Positions 7,342 through 13,369 of a DNA stretch of 22,731 bases are shown here, piece by piece (within the stretch, counting starts at the first letter, position 1; every line of letters begins with the position of its first letter). A program made the position numbers and the translations under genes. This DNA comes from DASZJY01 sp036260255 (GTDB lineage Bacteria > Actinomycetota > Acidimicrobiia > Acidimicrobiales > AC-14): contig DATAAF010000043.1 in assembly GCA_036260255.1 (NCBI GenBank), positions 1 to 22,731 on the forward strand, in the 5' to 3' direction. The notes under the pieces are model-generated. The model saw only the letters and a list, made by a program, of their open reading frames with translations, did not search any database and had not been told where the DNA came from.

Positions 7342-7429
7342 AGCTGCGCTGGGCTCGCGGCAACGGCCGCCGGCCACTGCGGGCCGCGGGCAAGAGGCAG
7401 TCGCCGGCGGCCCGGCTCGCCTTGCTCGC

Positions 7430-8311
7430 TCACCGGGCGTACCTCGCCACCAGCGAGGGGTCGGGGACGGGCCGCCGGACGGCGAGCTCGCCGTTCACCG
7501 GCACGAGGGGATCGGCGACGACGTCGCCGGCCAACAGGGCGGCTGTGCCCAAGCCGCAGGCGTACGGGAGCTCGGGGAGGGAGGCCGCCAGGGCCAGGCC
7601 GGCGGCCACCCCCACCGAGGTCTCGTACAGCGACGACACGATGGCGGGCACGCCGGCGGCCTCGGCGACCTCCAGGGCGGCCGCCACCCCGCCGAGGGGC
7701 TGGACCTTGACCACGACGGCGTCCGCCGCGTCCAGGGCCCGCAGGCGCCTGGCGTCGTCCACGCTGCGGACGCACTCGTCGGCGGCGACCGGCATCGGGA
7801 GCCGCCGCCGCACCCGGGCGAGATCTTCGATGGTAGGGACGGGGTCCTCCACGAGCTCGATGTCGTGGCCGGCCAGGCGACCCAGGAACGACGCCGCCGT
7901 CTCGACGTCCCACGCCCGGTTGGCGTCGAGGCGCAGGAGCACACCGGGGCCGGCGGCGTCGCGGACCGCCGCCACCCGCCCGCCGCCGGAGAGGTCACCG
8001 ACCTTGACCTTGACGCAGCGGGCGCCGGCCGCCACCGCCTCGGCGGCCAGCGACGCCGCCGTCGCCGGGTCGACCGCCGGCACCAGCGCGTTCACGGGCA
8101 CCCGGTCTCGCACCGCGGGCGGCCACCCGCCGTACGCCGCCTCCTCGGCCGCCCGGCGGCCCCGGGCCGGGTCGGCGGCGTACCCCGGGGGCGGGGCCGA
8201 CCATTCGCCCCACCCGCTCGGCCCCTCGAAGAGGACGGCGTTCACCACGCCCATGCCCGCCACCGGGGCCCGGAACGGCACCGCCACGCGGTGCTCGGTC
8301 AGGACGCCCAC
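7430..8311 (-). CDS. menC: o-Succinylbenzoate synthase (MenC)
   Basis: MenC dehydrates SHCHC to o-succinylbenzoate and belongs to the enolase superfamily. The 293-residue product shows the catalytic set: CVKVKVGDLSGG (KxK lysines), LLRLDANRAWD, ELVEDPVPT and VAADECVRSVDD (three metal ligands Asp, Glu, Asp), then VVVKVQPLGG with the second catalytic lysine. The N-terminal capping domain is short: FRAPVAGMGVVNAVLFEGP and GWGEWSAPPPGYAAD. The start is the GTG at 8311, which overlaps the end of menA by 13 bases; the frame is open far upstream but that would lie wholly inside menA. The gene is last in a menB-menA-menC transcript. Dipeptide epimerases share the fold, yet the neighbourhood makes MenC by far the best call. 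Confidence 0.93.
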   Translation of the reverse strand: MGVLTEHRVAVPFRAPVAGMGVVNAVLFEGPSGWGEWSAPPPGYAADPARGRRAAEEAAYGGWPPAVRDRVPVNALVPAVDPATAASLAAEAVAAGARCVKVKVGDLSGGGRVAAVRDAAGPGVLLRLDANRAWDVETAASFLGRLAGHDIELVEDPVPTIEDLARVRRRLPMPVAADECVRSVDDARRLRALDAADAVVVKVQPLGGVAAALEVAEAAGVPAIVSSLYETSVGVAAGLALAASLPELPYACGLGTAALLAGDVVADPLVPVNGELAVRRPVPDPSLVARYAR

Positions 8312-9177
8312 AGGCCCAGGGCCACGAGGGAGGAGAACACGAGCTGCAGGCGGGCGGTGGCCACCAGGGCGGCCACCAGCGAGGGGGCGTCCCGGTGGTG
8401 GGCAACCAGGCGGAGCGGCTTCACCGCCAGCGGGACGGCGGCCAGCCCGAGGAGGGCGCCCGGTGCCGCCACCGCCATGGCGGCGCCCGCGGCCAGGCCG
8501 CCCGCCACGCTGGCCAGGTAGAGCCGGCGGGCCCGTTCCGCCCCCACCCGGACGGCGAGCGTCCGCTTGCCCGAGGCGGCGTCGCTGTCGACGTCGCGCA
8601 GGTTGTTGACGAGGAGGATGGCGCAGGCCAGGAGGCCCACGGCGAGGGCGCCGGCGACGGCCAGCGCCGGCACCCGCTCGAGCTGGACGTAGGCCGACCC
8701 GCACGTCGCCACCAGCCCGAAGAAGACGAGCACCGACAGCTCTCCCAGCCCAGCTGACGCGTAGGGGCGGGGACCACCGCTGTAGAGCGCCCCGGCGGCT
8801 ACGGCGGCCGCCCCCACGAGCAGCAGGCGGAGATCGACGGCAACCGCCAGGACCGCGCCCGCCGCCGCCCCCACCGCGAAGGCCAGCACAGCCGCCGTCT
8901 TCACCTGCCCGGGCGCCGCCAGTCCCGAGGCGGTCAGGCGCACAGGCCCCTTCCGCCGGACGTCGACCCCCCGGACGCCGTCGGAGTAGTCGTTGGCGTA
9001 GTTGACCCCGACCTGCAACGCCAGCGCCACCATGAGCGCCAACAGGGCCCGCCAGACCACGACGTCCCCGTAGAGGGCCGCAACCGCAGTCCCGACGAGC
9101 ACGGGAGAGACCGCCGCGCCGAGCGTGCGCGGCCGCGCCCCTTGCACCCAGATCTTGATTCTCTCTCTACCAGTCAC
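8299..9177 (-). CDS. menA: 1,4-dihydroxy-2-naphthoate polyprenyltransferase (MenA)
   Basis: MenA prenylates and decarboxylates 1,4-dihydroxy-2-naphthoate to demethylmenaquinone at the membrane. The 292-residue UbiA-family protein has the N-terminal WVQGARPRTLGAAVSPVLVG, the first Asp-rich motif NYANDYSDGVRGVD followed by KGPVRLTASG, and the second motif NNLRDVDSDAASGKRTLAVR. Eight or nine hydrophobic segments are visible. The GTG at 9177 (VTGRERIKIW) is chosen because the conserved family sequence starts right after it. An ATG at 9240 would add 21 Pro-rich residues encoded by a strong hairpin region, and neither start has a convincing Shine-Dalgarno sequence. Its 3' end overlaps menC. It follows menB after a 129-base gap that contains the hairpin. 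Confidence 0.93.
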   Translation of the reverse strand: MTGRERIKIWVQGARPRTLGAAVSPVLVGTAVAALYGDVVVWRALLALMVALALQVGVNYANDYSDGVRGVDVRRKGPVRLTASGLAAPGQVKTAAVLAFAVGAAAGAVLAVAVDLRLLLVGAAAVAAGALYSGGPRPYASAGLGELSVLVFFGLVATCGSAYVQLERVPALAVAGALAVGLLACAILLVNNLRDVDSDAASGKRTLAVRVGAERARRLYLASVAGGLAAGAAMAVAAPGALLGLAAVPLAVKPLRLVAHHRDAPSLVAALVATARLQLVFSSLVALGLWAS

Positions 9178-9230
9178 GTGCAGAAGCGCCCGCGGGAAAG
9201 GGAGAGGCGCCCCGGGTGGCGCGAAGGGAG

Positions 9231-9268
9231 GGGTCCCCATGGGGGAGGGGCCCCATGGGGAGGGACCC
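9231..9268. repeat. Strong hairpin with duplicated CCCCATGGGG between menB and menA
   Basis: CCCCATGGGG occurs at 9235-9244 and again at 9251-9260. The outer bases GGGT (9231-9234) and ACCC (9265-9268) extend the pairing to a 14-base-pair stem with a 4-base bulge and a 6-base loop. On the minus strand it lies after the menB stop and before the menA start. It could slow or partly terminate transcription between the two genes or protect the upstream mRNA. No T run follows on the minus strand. Confidence 0.6.
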
Positions 9269-9306
9269 TGAGCGACAGGACCCGGGGCGCCGGGGGCGGA
9301 ACACGA

Positions 9307-10149
9307 TCAAGGCCGCCGCGGGAAACGACTGAAGTCCGGCGGGCGCTTCTGCACGTAGGCGTCCCTCCCCTCCTGGGCCTCCTCGGAGAGGTAGTAGAGC
9401 AGGGTGGCATCGCCGGCCAGCTGCTGCACGCCGGCCAGCCCGTCGGTGTCGGCGTTGAAGCCGGCCTTGAGCAGGCGCAGGGCCAGCGGGCTGTGGCCGA
9501 GGATGCGGCGGCACCAGGCCATCGTCGCCTCCTCCAGCTCGGCCAGGGGGACGACCTTGTTGACCAGCCCCATGGCCAGCGCCTCCCCGGCGTCGTACTG
9601 CTCGCACAGGTACCAGATCTCCCTCGCCTTCTTCTGCCCGACCGTGCGGGCCAGGAGGCCGGCCCCGTAGCCGCCGTCGAACGAGCCCACCCGGGGGCCG
9701 GTCTGGCCGAACCGGGCGTTGTCGGCGGCCACCGTGAGGTCGCAGACGAGGTGGAGCACGTGTCCGCCGCCGATGGCGTAGCCGGCGACCATGGCGATCA
9801 CCGGCTTGGGCAGGCGGCGGATCTGGACCTGCAGGTCGAGCACGTTGAGGCGGCCGACGCCCTTCTCGTCCCGGTACCCGTCGTCGCCCCGCACCCGCTG
9901 GTCACCGCCCGAGCAGAAGGCGAGCGGGCCCTCGCCGGTGAGGATGACCACGCCGACCTCGGGATCGTCGCGGGCCGCCTCGAAGGCGTCGGACAGCTCG
10001 AACAGGGTCTGGGGGCGGAAGGCGTTGCGCACCTCGGGCCGGCAGATCACGACCTTGGCCACCCCCTCGGCCACCTCGTGGCGGATGTCGCCGTAGTCGC
10101 CGCGCTGCTCCCAGGCGGCCGCCGGGCGGATGGGGTTGGCGTCGTCCAC
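9307..10149 (-). CDS. menB: 1,4-dihydroxy-2-naphthoyl-CoA synthase (MenB), bicarbonate-dependent type
   Basis: MenB closes the second ring from o-succinylbenzoyl-CoA (crotonase fold). The 280-residue product shows RPEVRNAFRP, FCSGGDQRVRGDDGY, VAGYAIGGGHVLHLVCDL, FGQTGPRVGSFDGGYG, GQKKAREIWYLCEQYDA and the C-terminal QKRPPDFSRFPRRP. Gly151 in QTG occupies the place of E. coli Gly156, which binds the bicarbonate cofactor; type II enzymes such as the mycobacterial one have Asp there. Asp158 in SFDGG is the conserved catalytic aspartate. I chose GTG 10149 because AGGAG lies 11 bases upstream and the length then agrees with E. coli MenB. GTG 10161 and GTG 10176 are in frame but directly abut purine runs and lie on or within a candidate operator. 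It is the first gene of the menB-menA-menC unit. Confidence 0.95.
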   Translation of the reverse strand: MDDANPIRPAAAWEQRGDYGDIRHEVAEGVAKVVICRPEVRNAFRPQTLFELSDAFEAARDDPEVGVVILTGEGPLAFCSGGDQRVRGDDGYRDEKGVGRLNVLDLQVQIRRLPKPVIAMVAGYAIGGGHVLHLVCDLTVAADNARFGQTGPRVGSFDGGYGAGLLARTVGQKKAREIWYLCEQYDAGEALAMGLVNKVVPLAELEEATMAWCRRILGHSPLALRLLKAGFNADTDGLAGVQQLAGDATLLYYLSEEAQEGRDAYVQKRPPDFSRFPRRP

Positions 10150-10166
10150 GGGCGTCGTCACTCCTA

Positions 10167-10179
10167 GAGCGATCACTCC
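10167..10179 (-). promoter_or_regulatory. Second copy of candidate MerR operator, upstream of menB
   Basis: On the minus strand GGAGTGATCGCTC is identical to the first 13 bases of the palindrome in the merR promoter; both copies are followed by TAG (after one extra C in the merR copy). It lies 17 bases upstream of the chosen menB start. Confidence 0.45.
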
Positions 10180-10186
10180 AACGAAC

Positions 10187-10203
10187 GCCGCTACCGTAGC
10201 GGC
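10187..10203. promoter_or_regulatory. Perfect 17-base dyad with overlapping -10 boxes, menB/menE
   Basis: GCCGCTACCGTAGCGGC has perfect 8-base arms around one central base. It contains TACCGT on the plus strand (10192-10197), 8 bases before the menE ATG, and TACGGT on the minus strand (10198-10193), pointing at menB. Both fit the TANNNT actinobacterial -10 pattern. A protein bound here would block both promoters at once. I see no good -35 on either side. Confidence 0.5.
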
Positions 10204-10205
10204 CG

Positions 10206-11459
10206 ATGGGGCGATCGCCCGAACTGTTCCGGAACGGGGCTCGTGGCGAGCCAGATGCCCGAACAGTTCGTCAGGTGTGGCCGGCCGGCGAGCTCGCCGC
10301 GGATCACGGCGACGGATCGCTCACGGCCGTGTGCCTTCCCCCGGCTAAGGCGGCCGAGGCGGTGCGCCAGGCGTGGGAGGGCGGCCGGGCGGTGGTGGTC
10401 GTCGATCCGCGGTCCCCGCTCCCCGAGCGCCGGCGGGTGCTCGACGCGGTCCGTCCCACCCACGTGCACGACGAGGGCGGCCGGCGGCCGGTCGACGGAG
10501 GGGAGCCGGTCGTCCCCGAGGTGGCGGTGGTGGTGGCCACCTCGGGCACGACGGGCGAGCCCAAGGCGGTCGAGCTGACGTGGGCCGGCCTGGAGGCGTC
10601 GGCGGGGGCCGTCTCGGCGGCGGTGGGGGCCGGCGCCGGCGACCGCTGGCTGTGCTGCCTCCCGCTGTCGGGTGTGGGCGGCCTGTCGGTGGTGGCCCGG
10701 TCCTTCGTCAGCGGAGTGCCCTTCTGGGTGGCGCCCCGCTTCGACGCCGAGGCGGTCGCCGCCGCCTCCGCCACCCTGGTCTCGCTCGTGCCCACCCAGC
10801 TGGCCCGAGCCCTCGCCGCCGGGGTGGAGCTGGCGGGGTTCCGGCGGATCCTCGTCGGTGGGGCGCCCGTCGCCGAGGAGCTCAGGCGCCGGGCCGAGGA
10901 GGGCGGCGCTCAGGTCACGGCCACCTACGGCCTGTCCGAGACGTGGGGCGGCGTCGTCCACGACGGCCGTCCCCTCTCCGTCGTCGCGGTGCGCCTCGGG
11001 GAGGCGGACGAGATCCTCCTGCGGGGCGCGGTCGTCATGCGCGGCTACCGGGGGCGCTCCGACCTGACCCGCCGGGTCCTCGATGCCGACGGCTGGCTCC
11101 GCACCGCCGACGTGGGCGCGTGGGACGACCACGGGCGGCTCCGGGTCGTCGACCGCCGGGACGACCTGGTCATCACCGGCGGGGTCAACGTGAGCCCCAC
11201 CGAGGTGGAGGCGGTGCTGGCCGCCCACCCGGGGGTCGCCGACATCGGGGTGACCGGCGCCCCGGACCCGGAATGGGGCCAGCGGGTCGTGGCCTACGTG
11301 GTCCCCGCGGACCCGGCGAGGCCGCCGACGCTGGCCGAGCTGCGCGCCTACGCGGCCGAGCGGCTCCCGGCGCCCAGGCTGCCGAGGCAGGTGGTGCTCG
11401 TCGAATCCATCCCCCGGACGCCGGGAGGAAAGATCCGCCGCCGCCGACTTGGCGTTTGA
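10206..11459 (+). CDS. menE: o-Succinylbenzoate-CoA ligase (MenE)
   Basis: MenE activates o-succinylbenzoate with ATP and CoA to the thioester used by MenB. The 417-residue protein is an ANL-superfamily adenylating enzyme of the short MenE type. Motifs in order: VVVATSGTTGEPKAVELT (P-loop), LPLSGVGGLSVVARS, ILVGGAPVAEELRRRA, ATYGLSETWGG, LRTADVGAWDDHGRLRVVDR (hinge), DDLVITGGVNVSPTEVEAVL and the C-terminal RTPGGKIRRRRL with the catalytic lysine. The ATG at 10206 sits 8 bases after TACCGT, consistent with a leaderless mRNA. In-frame GTG codons at 10275 and 10329 are possible later starts, since the first 25 residues do not resemble the family. The gene diverges from menB, the next enzyme in the pathway. 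Confidence 0.94.
   Translation: MGRSPELFRNGARGEPDARTVRQVWPAGELAADHGDGSLTAVCLPPAKAAEAVRQAWEGGRAVVVVDPRSPLPERRRVLDAVRPTHVHDEGGRRPVDGGEPVVPEVAVVVATSGTTGEPKAVELTWAGLEASAGAVSAAVGAGAGDRWLCCLPLSGVGGLSVVARSFVSGVPFWVAPRFDAEAVAAASATLVSLVPTQLARALAAGVELAGFRRILVGGAPVAEELRRRAEEGGAQVTATYGLSETWGGVVHDGRPLSVVAVRLGEADEILLRGAVVMRGYRGRSDLTRRVLDADGWLRTADVGAWDDHGRLRVVDRRDDLVITGGVNVSPTEVEAVLAAHPGVADIGVTGAPDPEWGQRVVAYVVPADPARPPTLAELRAYAAERLPAPRLPRQVVLVESIPRTPGGKIRRRRLGV
10220..10270. promoter_or_regulatory. Paired GAAC-N-GTTC dyads at menE 5' end
   Basis: GAACTGTTC (10221-10229) and GAACAGTTC (10261-10269) are each self-complementary around one base, and with a flanking C/G they form a 10-base inverted repeat. Both are preceded by CCC. 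Their centres are 40 bases apart, close to four helical turns. They lie in the first codons of menE as annotated, or upstream of it if a later GTG is the start. Confidence 0.4.
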
Positions 11460-11565
11460 ACGGGGTACTGCACGGCGGGATTCGGGCGATGAGCGAGCTC
11501 ACGTCCCCAAGGACCGCTGGCCAGCCCAAGTCCCAGGGAGGAGGCCAAGGCCTGAGGGCTCTCCT
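11460..11565. other. Convergent intergenic region, menE / LCP gene
   Basis: This gap between two converging stop codons holds no gene. A short palindrome AGGCCAAGGCCT (11542-11553) and partly pairing GGAG/CTCC blocks could serve as a weak bidirectional terminator, but there is no T run. Confidence 0.3.
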
Positions 11566-12447
11566 TCAGTGCGACTGGAGCACGGCGTCGTCGCGCAGGT
11601 CGGCGAACAGCCCGTCGGCCCCCGGGCCGACGAACACCACTGAGGCCGCACCCGCCCGACCACCCGCGCCGGGCATGACCACGTGCCGGACGTTCTGAGG
11701 GTCGAGGGAGAGGGCCAGGCGGGCCAGGCGGTAGAGGTCGCGCAGTCCGGCCCCCTCGACGCGGGCGTGGCGGGCGAGCACCGAGACGTGCCTCAGCGCG
11801 TCCACCGCGCCGGCGTTCTCGGCCCGCAGCTTGGCCAGGCCGGCGAGGATGAGCAGTCCCTGGTTCTCCGTCCGCCGGATGTCGCCACCGGCGATGTTTC
11901 GGTTGCGGGCGAACGCCAGGGCGCCGAAGCCGTCCATGTGCACCCGTCCGGCGGGGAAGAAGGCGCCCGAGAAGCGGTCGCTCATCGGGAAGGGCACGTC
12001 GACGTCGACGCCGCCCATCTCGTCCACCATCCCCATGAAACCCTGGAAATCGGTGTCCACGACGAAGGGGACGTCGACCCCGACCAGCGCTCCCACCGCC
12101 CGGGCCTGCAGCGCCGGCCCCCCGGCGGCGTGGGCGGCGTTGATCTTGTCCCGGCCGTGACCGGGGATCGCCAGGTAGGTGTCGCGCGGGATGTCGAGGA
12201 TGGTGGCCTTCCCCTGGCCTGGGTTCACCCCGATGAGGTGCAGGGCGTCGCCGCGGGTGATGGTGTCGCCGGGGCGGCCGTCGTTGCCCATGACGAGGAC
12301 GAAGACGGGCTTGTCGGGGTCGACGGTGAAACGGGCGGTGTCGACCTTGTGGATCGTCAAGGCGGCCGGTGCCGGGCGCAGGCTCACCAGCAGGATGGCC
12401 ATCAGCGCCGCGGTCACCGCGGCGGCGGAGGCGCCGCGGACCCTCAT
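11566..12447 (-). CDS. LytR-CpsA-Psr (LCP) family protein, short form
   Basis: LCP enzymes transfer undecaprenyl-linked glycopolymers to peptidoglycan on the outer face of the membrane. The 293-residue product begins with an N-terminal membrane anchor (AAAVTAALMAILLVSL). The LCP domain follows: FVLVMGNDGRPGD, RGDALHLIGVNPGQGKATIL, DIPRDTYLAIPG, DKINAAHAAGG, GFMGMVDEMGGVDVDVPFPM and ALAFARNRNIAGGDIRRTENQ, with the conserved Asp and Arg residues for pyrophosphate and Mg. Compared with many actinobacterial LCP proteins it has a very short cytoplasmic head and lacks a C-terminal LytR_C domain. The ATG at 12447 overlaps the stop of the upstream gene (ATGA); the long open frame before it is an overlap with that gene. 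Which polymer it attaches cannot be read from the sequence. Confidence 0.9.
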   Translation of the reverse strand: MRVRGASAAAVTAALMAILLVSLRPAPAALTIHKVDTARFTVDPDKPVFVLVMGNDGRPGDTITRGDALHLIGVNPGQGKATILDIPRDTYLAIPGHGRDKINAAHAAGGPALQARAVGALVGVDVPFVVDTDFQGFMGMVDEMGGVDVDVPFPMSDRFSGAFFPAGRVHMDGFGALAFARNRNIAGGDIRRTENQGLLILAGLAKLRAENAGAVDALRHVSVLARHARVEGAGLRDLYRLARLALSLDPQNVRHVVMPGAGGRAGAASVVFVGPGADGLFADLRDDAVLQSH

Positions 12448-13058
12448 CCCCGCGCCGTGGTCGTCGTGGCCCCGCCCTCGGGGCTCTGGCGCTCGGTGCG
12501 GATGTCGTAGCCGTCGACCTTCCACGCGTCGCGGTCGGGGACGAGCACCAGGTCGCCCGTGCGGGCGATGGCGACCGAACCGGCGCCGCCGGTGTGCAGC
12601 CGCAAGGTGACGGCGGCGACGACCACCGCCATCGCCTGGTCGGCGCCCGCCAGCGCTCCCAGCCGGGCGGTGGCCGCGTCCGAGTGGAGGCGCACGGCGG
12701 GCGGTAGCCCGCCGTCGACGAGGGCGGCCCGGTCGGGGCCGTTCAGCCGAGCGAGGGCGGCGGCGGTGAAGACCGGTCCCAGGTCGCCCGCCGGCCGACC
12801 GGAGCGCAGCGGGCCGACGACGGCGTCGGCCAGGTAGCGCTCGAGCGTCGCCGTCACCTTGGCCCGCACGTCGTCGGGCAGACCGGGCGCCGGCGGGCGG
12901 ACGGCGTGCACGTCGCCGACGGTGACGTCCCAGGTGATGGGCGCCGGAGGGGGCTCGGTCGGGGGCGGCGGGGTGGTCTTGTCCTTTCCCGAGCAGGCGC
13001 CGAACGTGGCCGCCAGGGTCACCAGAGCGAGGACGACGACGCGCCGCACGGCCCGCAT
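12444..13058 (-). CDS. Putative lipoprotein, unknown function
   Basis: I do not recognise a family. The 204-residue product starts with a basic region and a hydrophobic core (MRAVRRVVVLALVTLAATFG) followed by ACSGKDKTT; Cys22 could be lipidated, although Phe at -3 departs from the usual lipobox. A Pro/Thr linker (TPPPPTEPPPAP) comes next. The rest is a soluble domain with ITWDVTVGDVHAVRP, a helical part, and paired strands ending in DLVLVPDRDAWKVDGYDIRT. The ATG at 13058 has GGGAG about 11 bases upstream. It is translationally coupled to the downstream LCP gene, so an extracytoplasmic role in the cell envelope, perhaps as a partner of the LCP enzyme, is a reasonable inference. A divergent small ORF starts 43 bases away. 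Confidence 0.78.
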   Translation of the reverse strand: MRAVRRVVVLALVTLAATFGACSGKDKTTPPPPTEPPPAPITWDVTVGDVHAVRPPAPGLPDDVRAKVTATLERYLADAVVGPLRSGRPAGDLGPVFTAAALARLNGPDRAALVDGGLPPAVRLHSDAATARLGALAGADQAMAVVVAAVTLRLHTGGAGSVAIARTGDLVLVPDRDAWKVDGYDIRTERQSPEGGATTTTARG

Positions 13059-13101
13059 GGTAAGGGCGACTCCCGAACGTGGGGGCGGGGAGCGAGCGGA
13101 T

Positions 13102-13332
13102 ATGAGCACTGAGCCGAGAGAGCGCGACCTGCCGGGGGCCCGGCCGCACGGGCGACGCCCGCCGGCACCCGTGCTCGAGAAGGGGGAAAGGGAGCATGGC
13201 GGGAAGCCAGGAGCCTGGCCGGTGCCTGACGAAGAGCAGGAGCGGGACGAGGACGACCCGGGCGAAGCCCCAACCGGGTTCGCCACCAAGGGCGCCGGCG
13301 GGTCGGGCCGCGACAAGGACGAGGACGAGTAG
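13102..13332 (+). CDS. Small acidic, disordered hypothetical protein
   Basis: A 76-codon reading frame starts with ATG (MSTEPRERDLPGARPHGRRP) and has GGGGAG about 9 bases upstream. The composition is extremely polar: a basic N-terminal half and a C-terminal half rich in Glu, Asp and Gly (PDEEQERDEDDPGE, then GSGRDKDEDE). There is no hydrophobic core, so it would be intrinsically disordered. I recognise no family. It diverges from the putative lipoprotein and converges on the large membrane protein. The opposite strand has an overlapping open frame in this region, but that has no supported start. The good ribosome-binding site and non-random composition favour a real gene. Confidence 0.5.
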   Translation: MSTEPRERDLPGARPHGRRPPAPVLEKGEREHGGKPGAWPVPDEEQERDEDDPGEAPTGFATKGAGGSGRDKDEDE

Positions 13333-13369
13333 GGCGACCCGGCCGTTCCCGGGCGGGGCGTCGTGGGGA

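Noticed and set aside
10220..10270. LexA (SOS) box at the start of menE
   Set aside because: Actinobacterial LexA boxes have four bases between GAAC and GTTC; here there is only one, so I report an unknown dyad instead.
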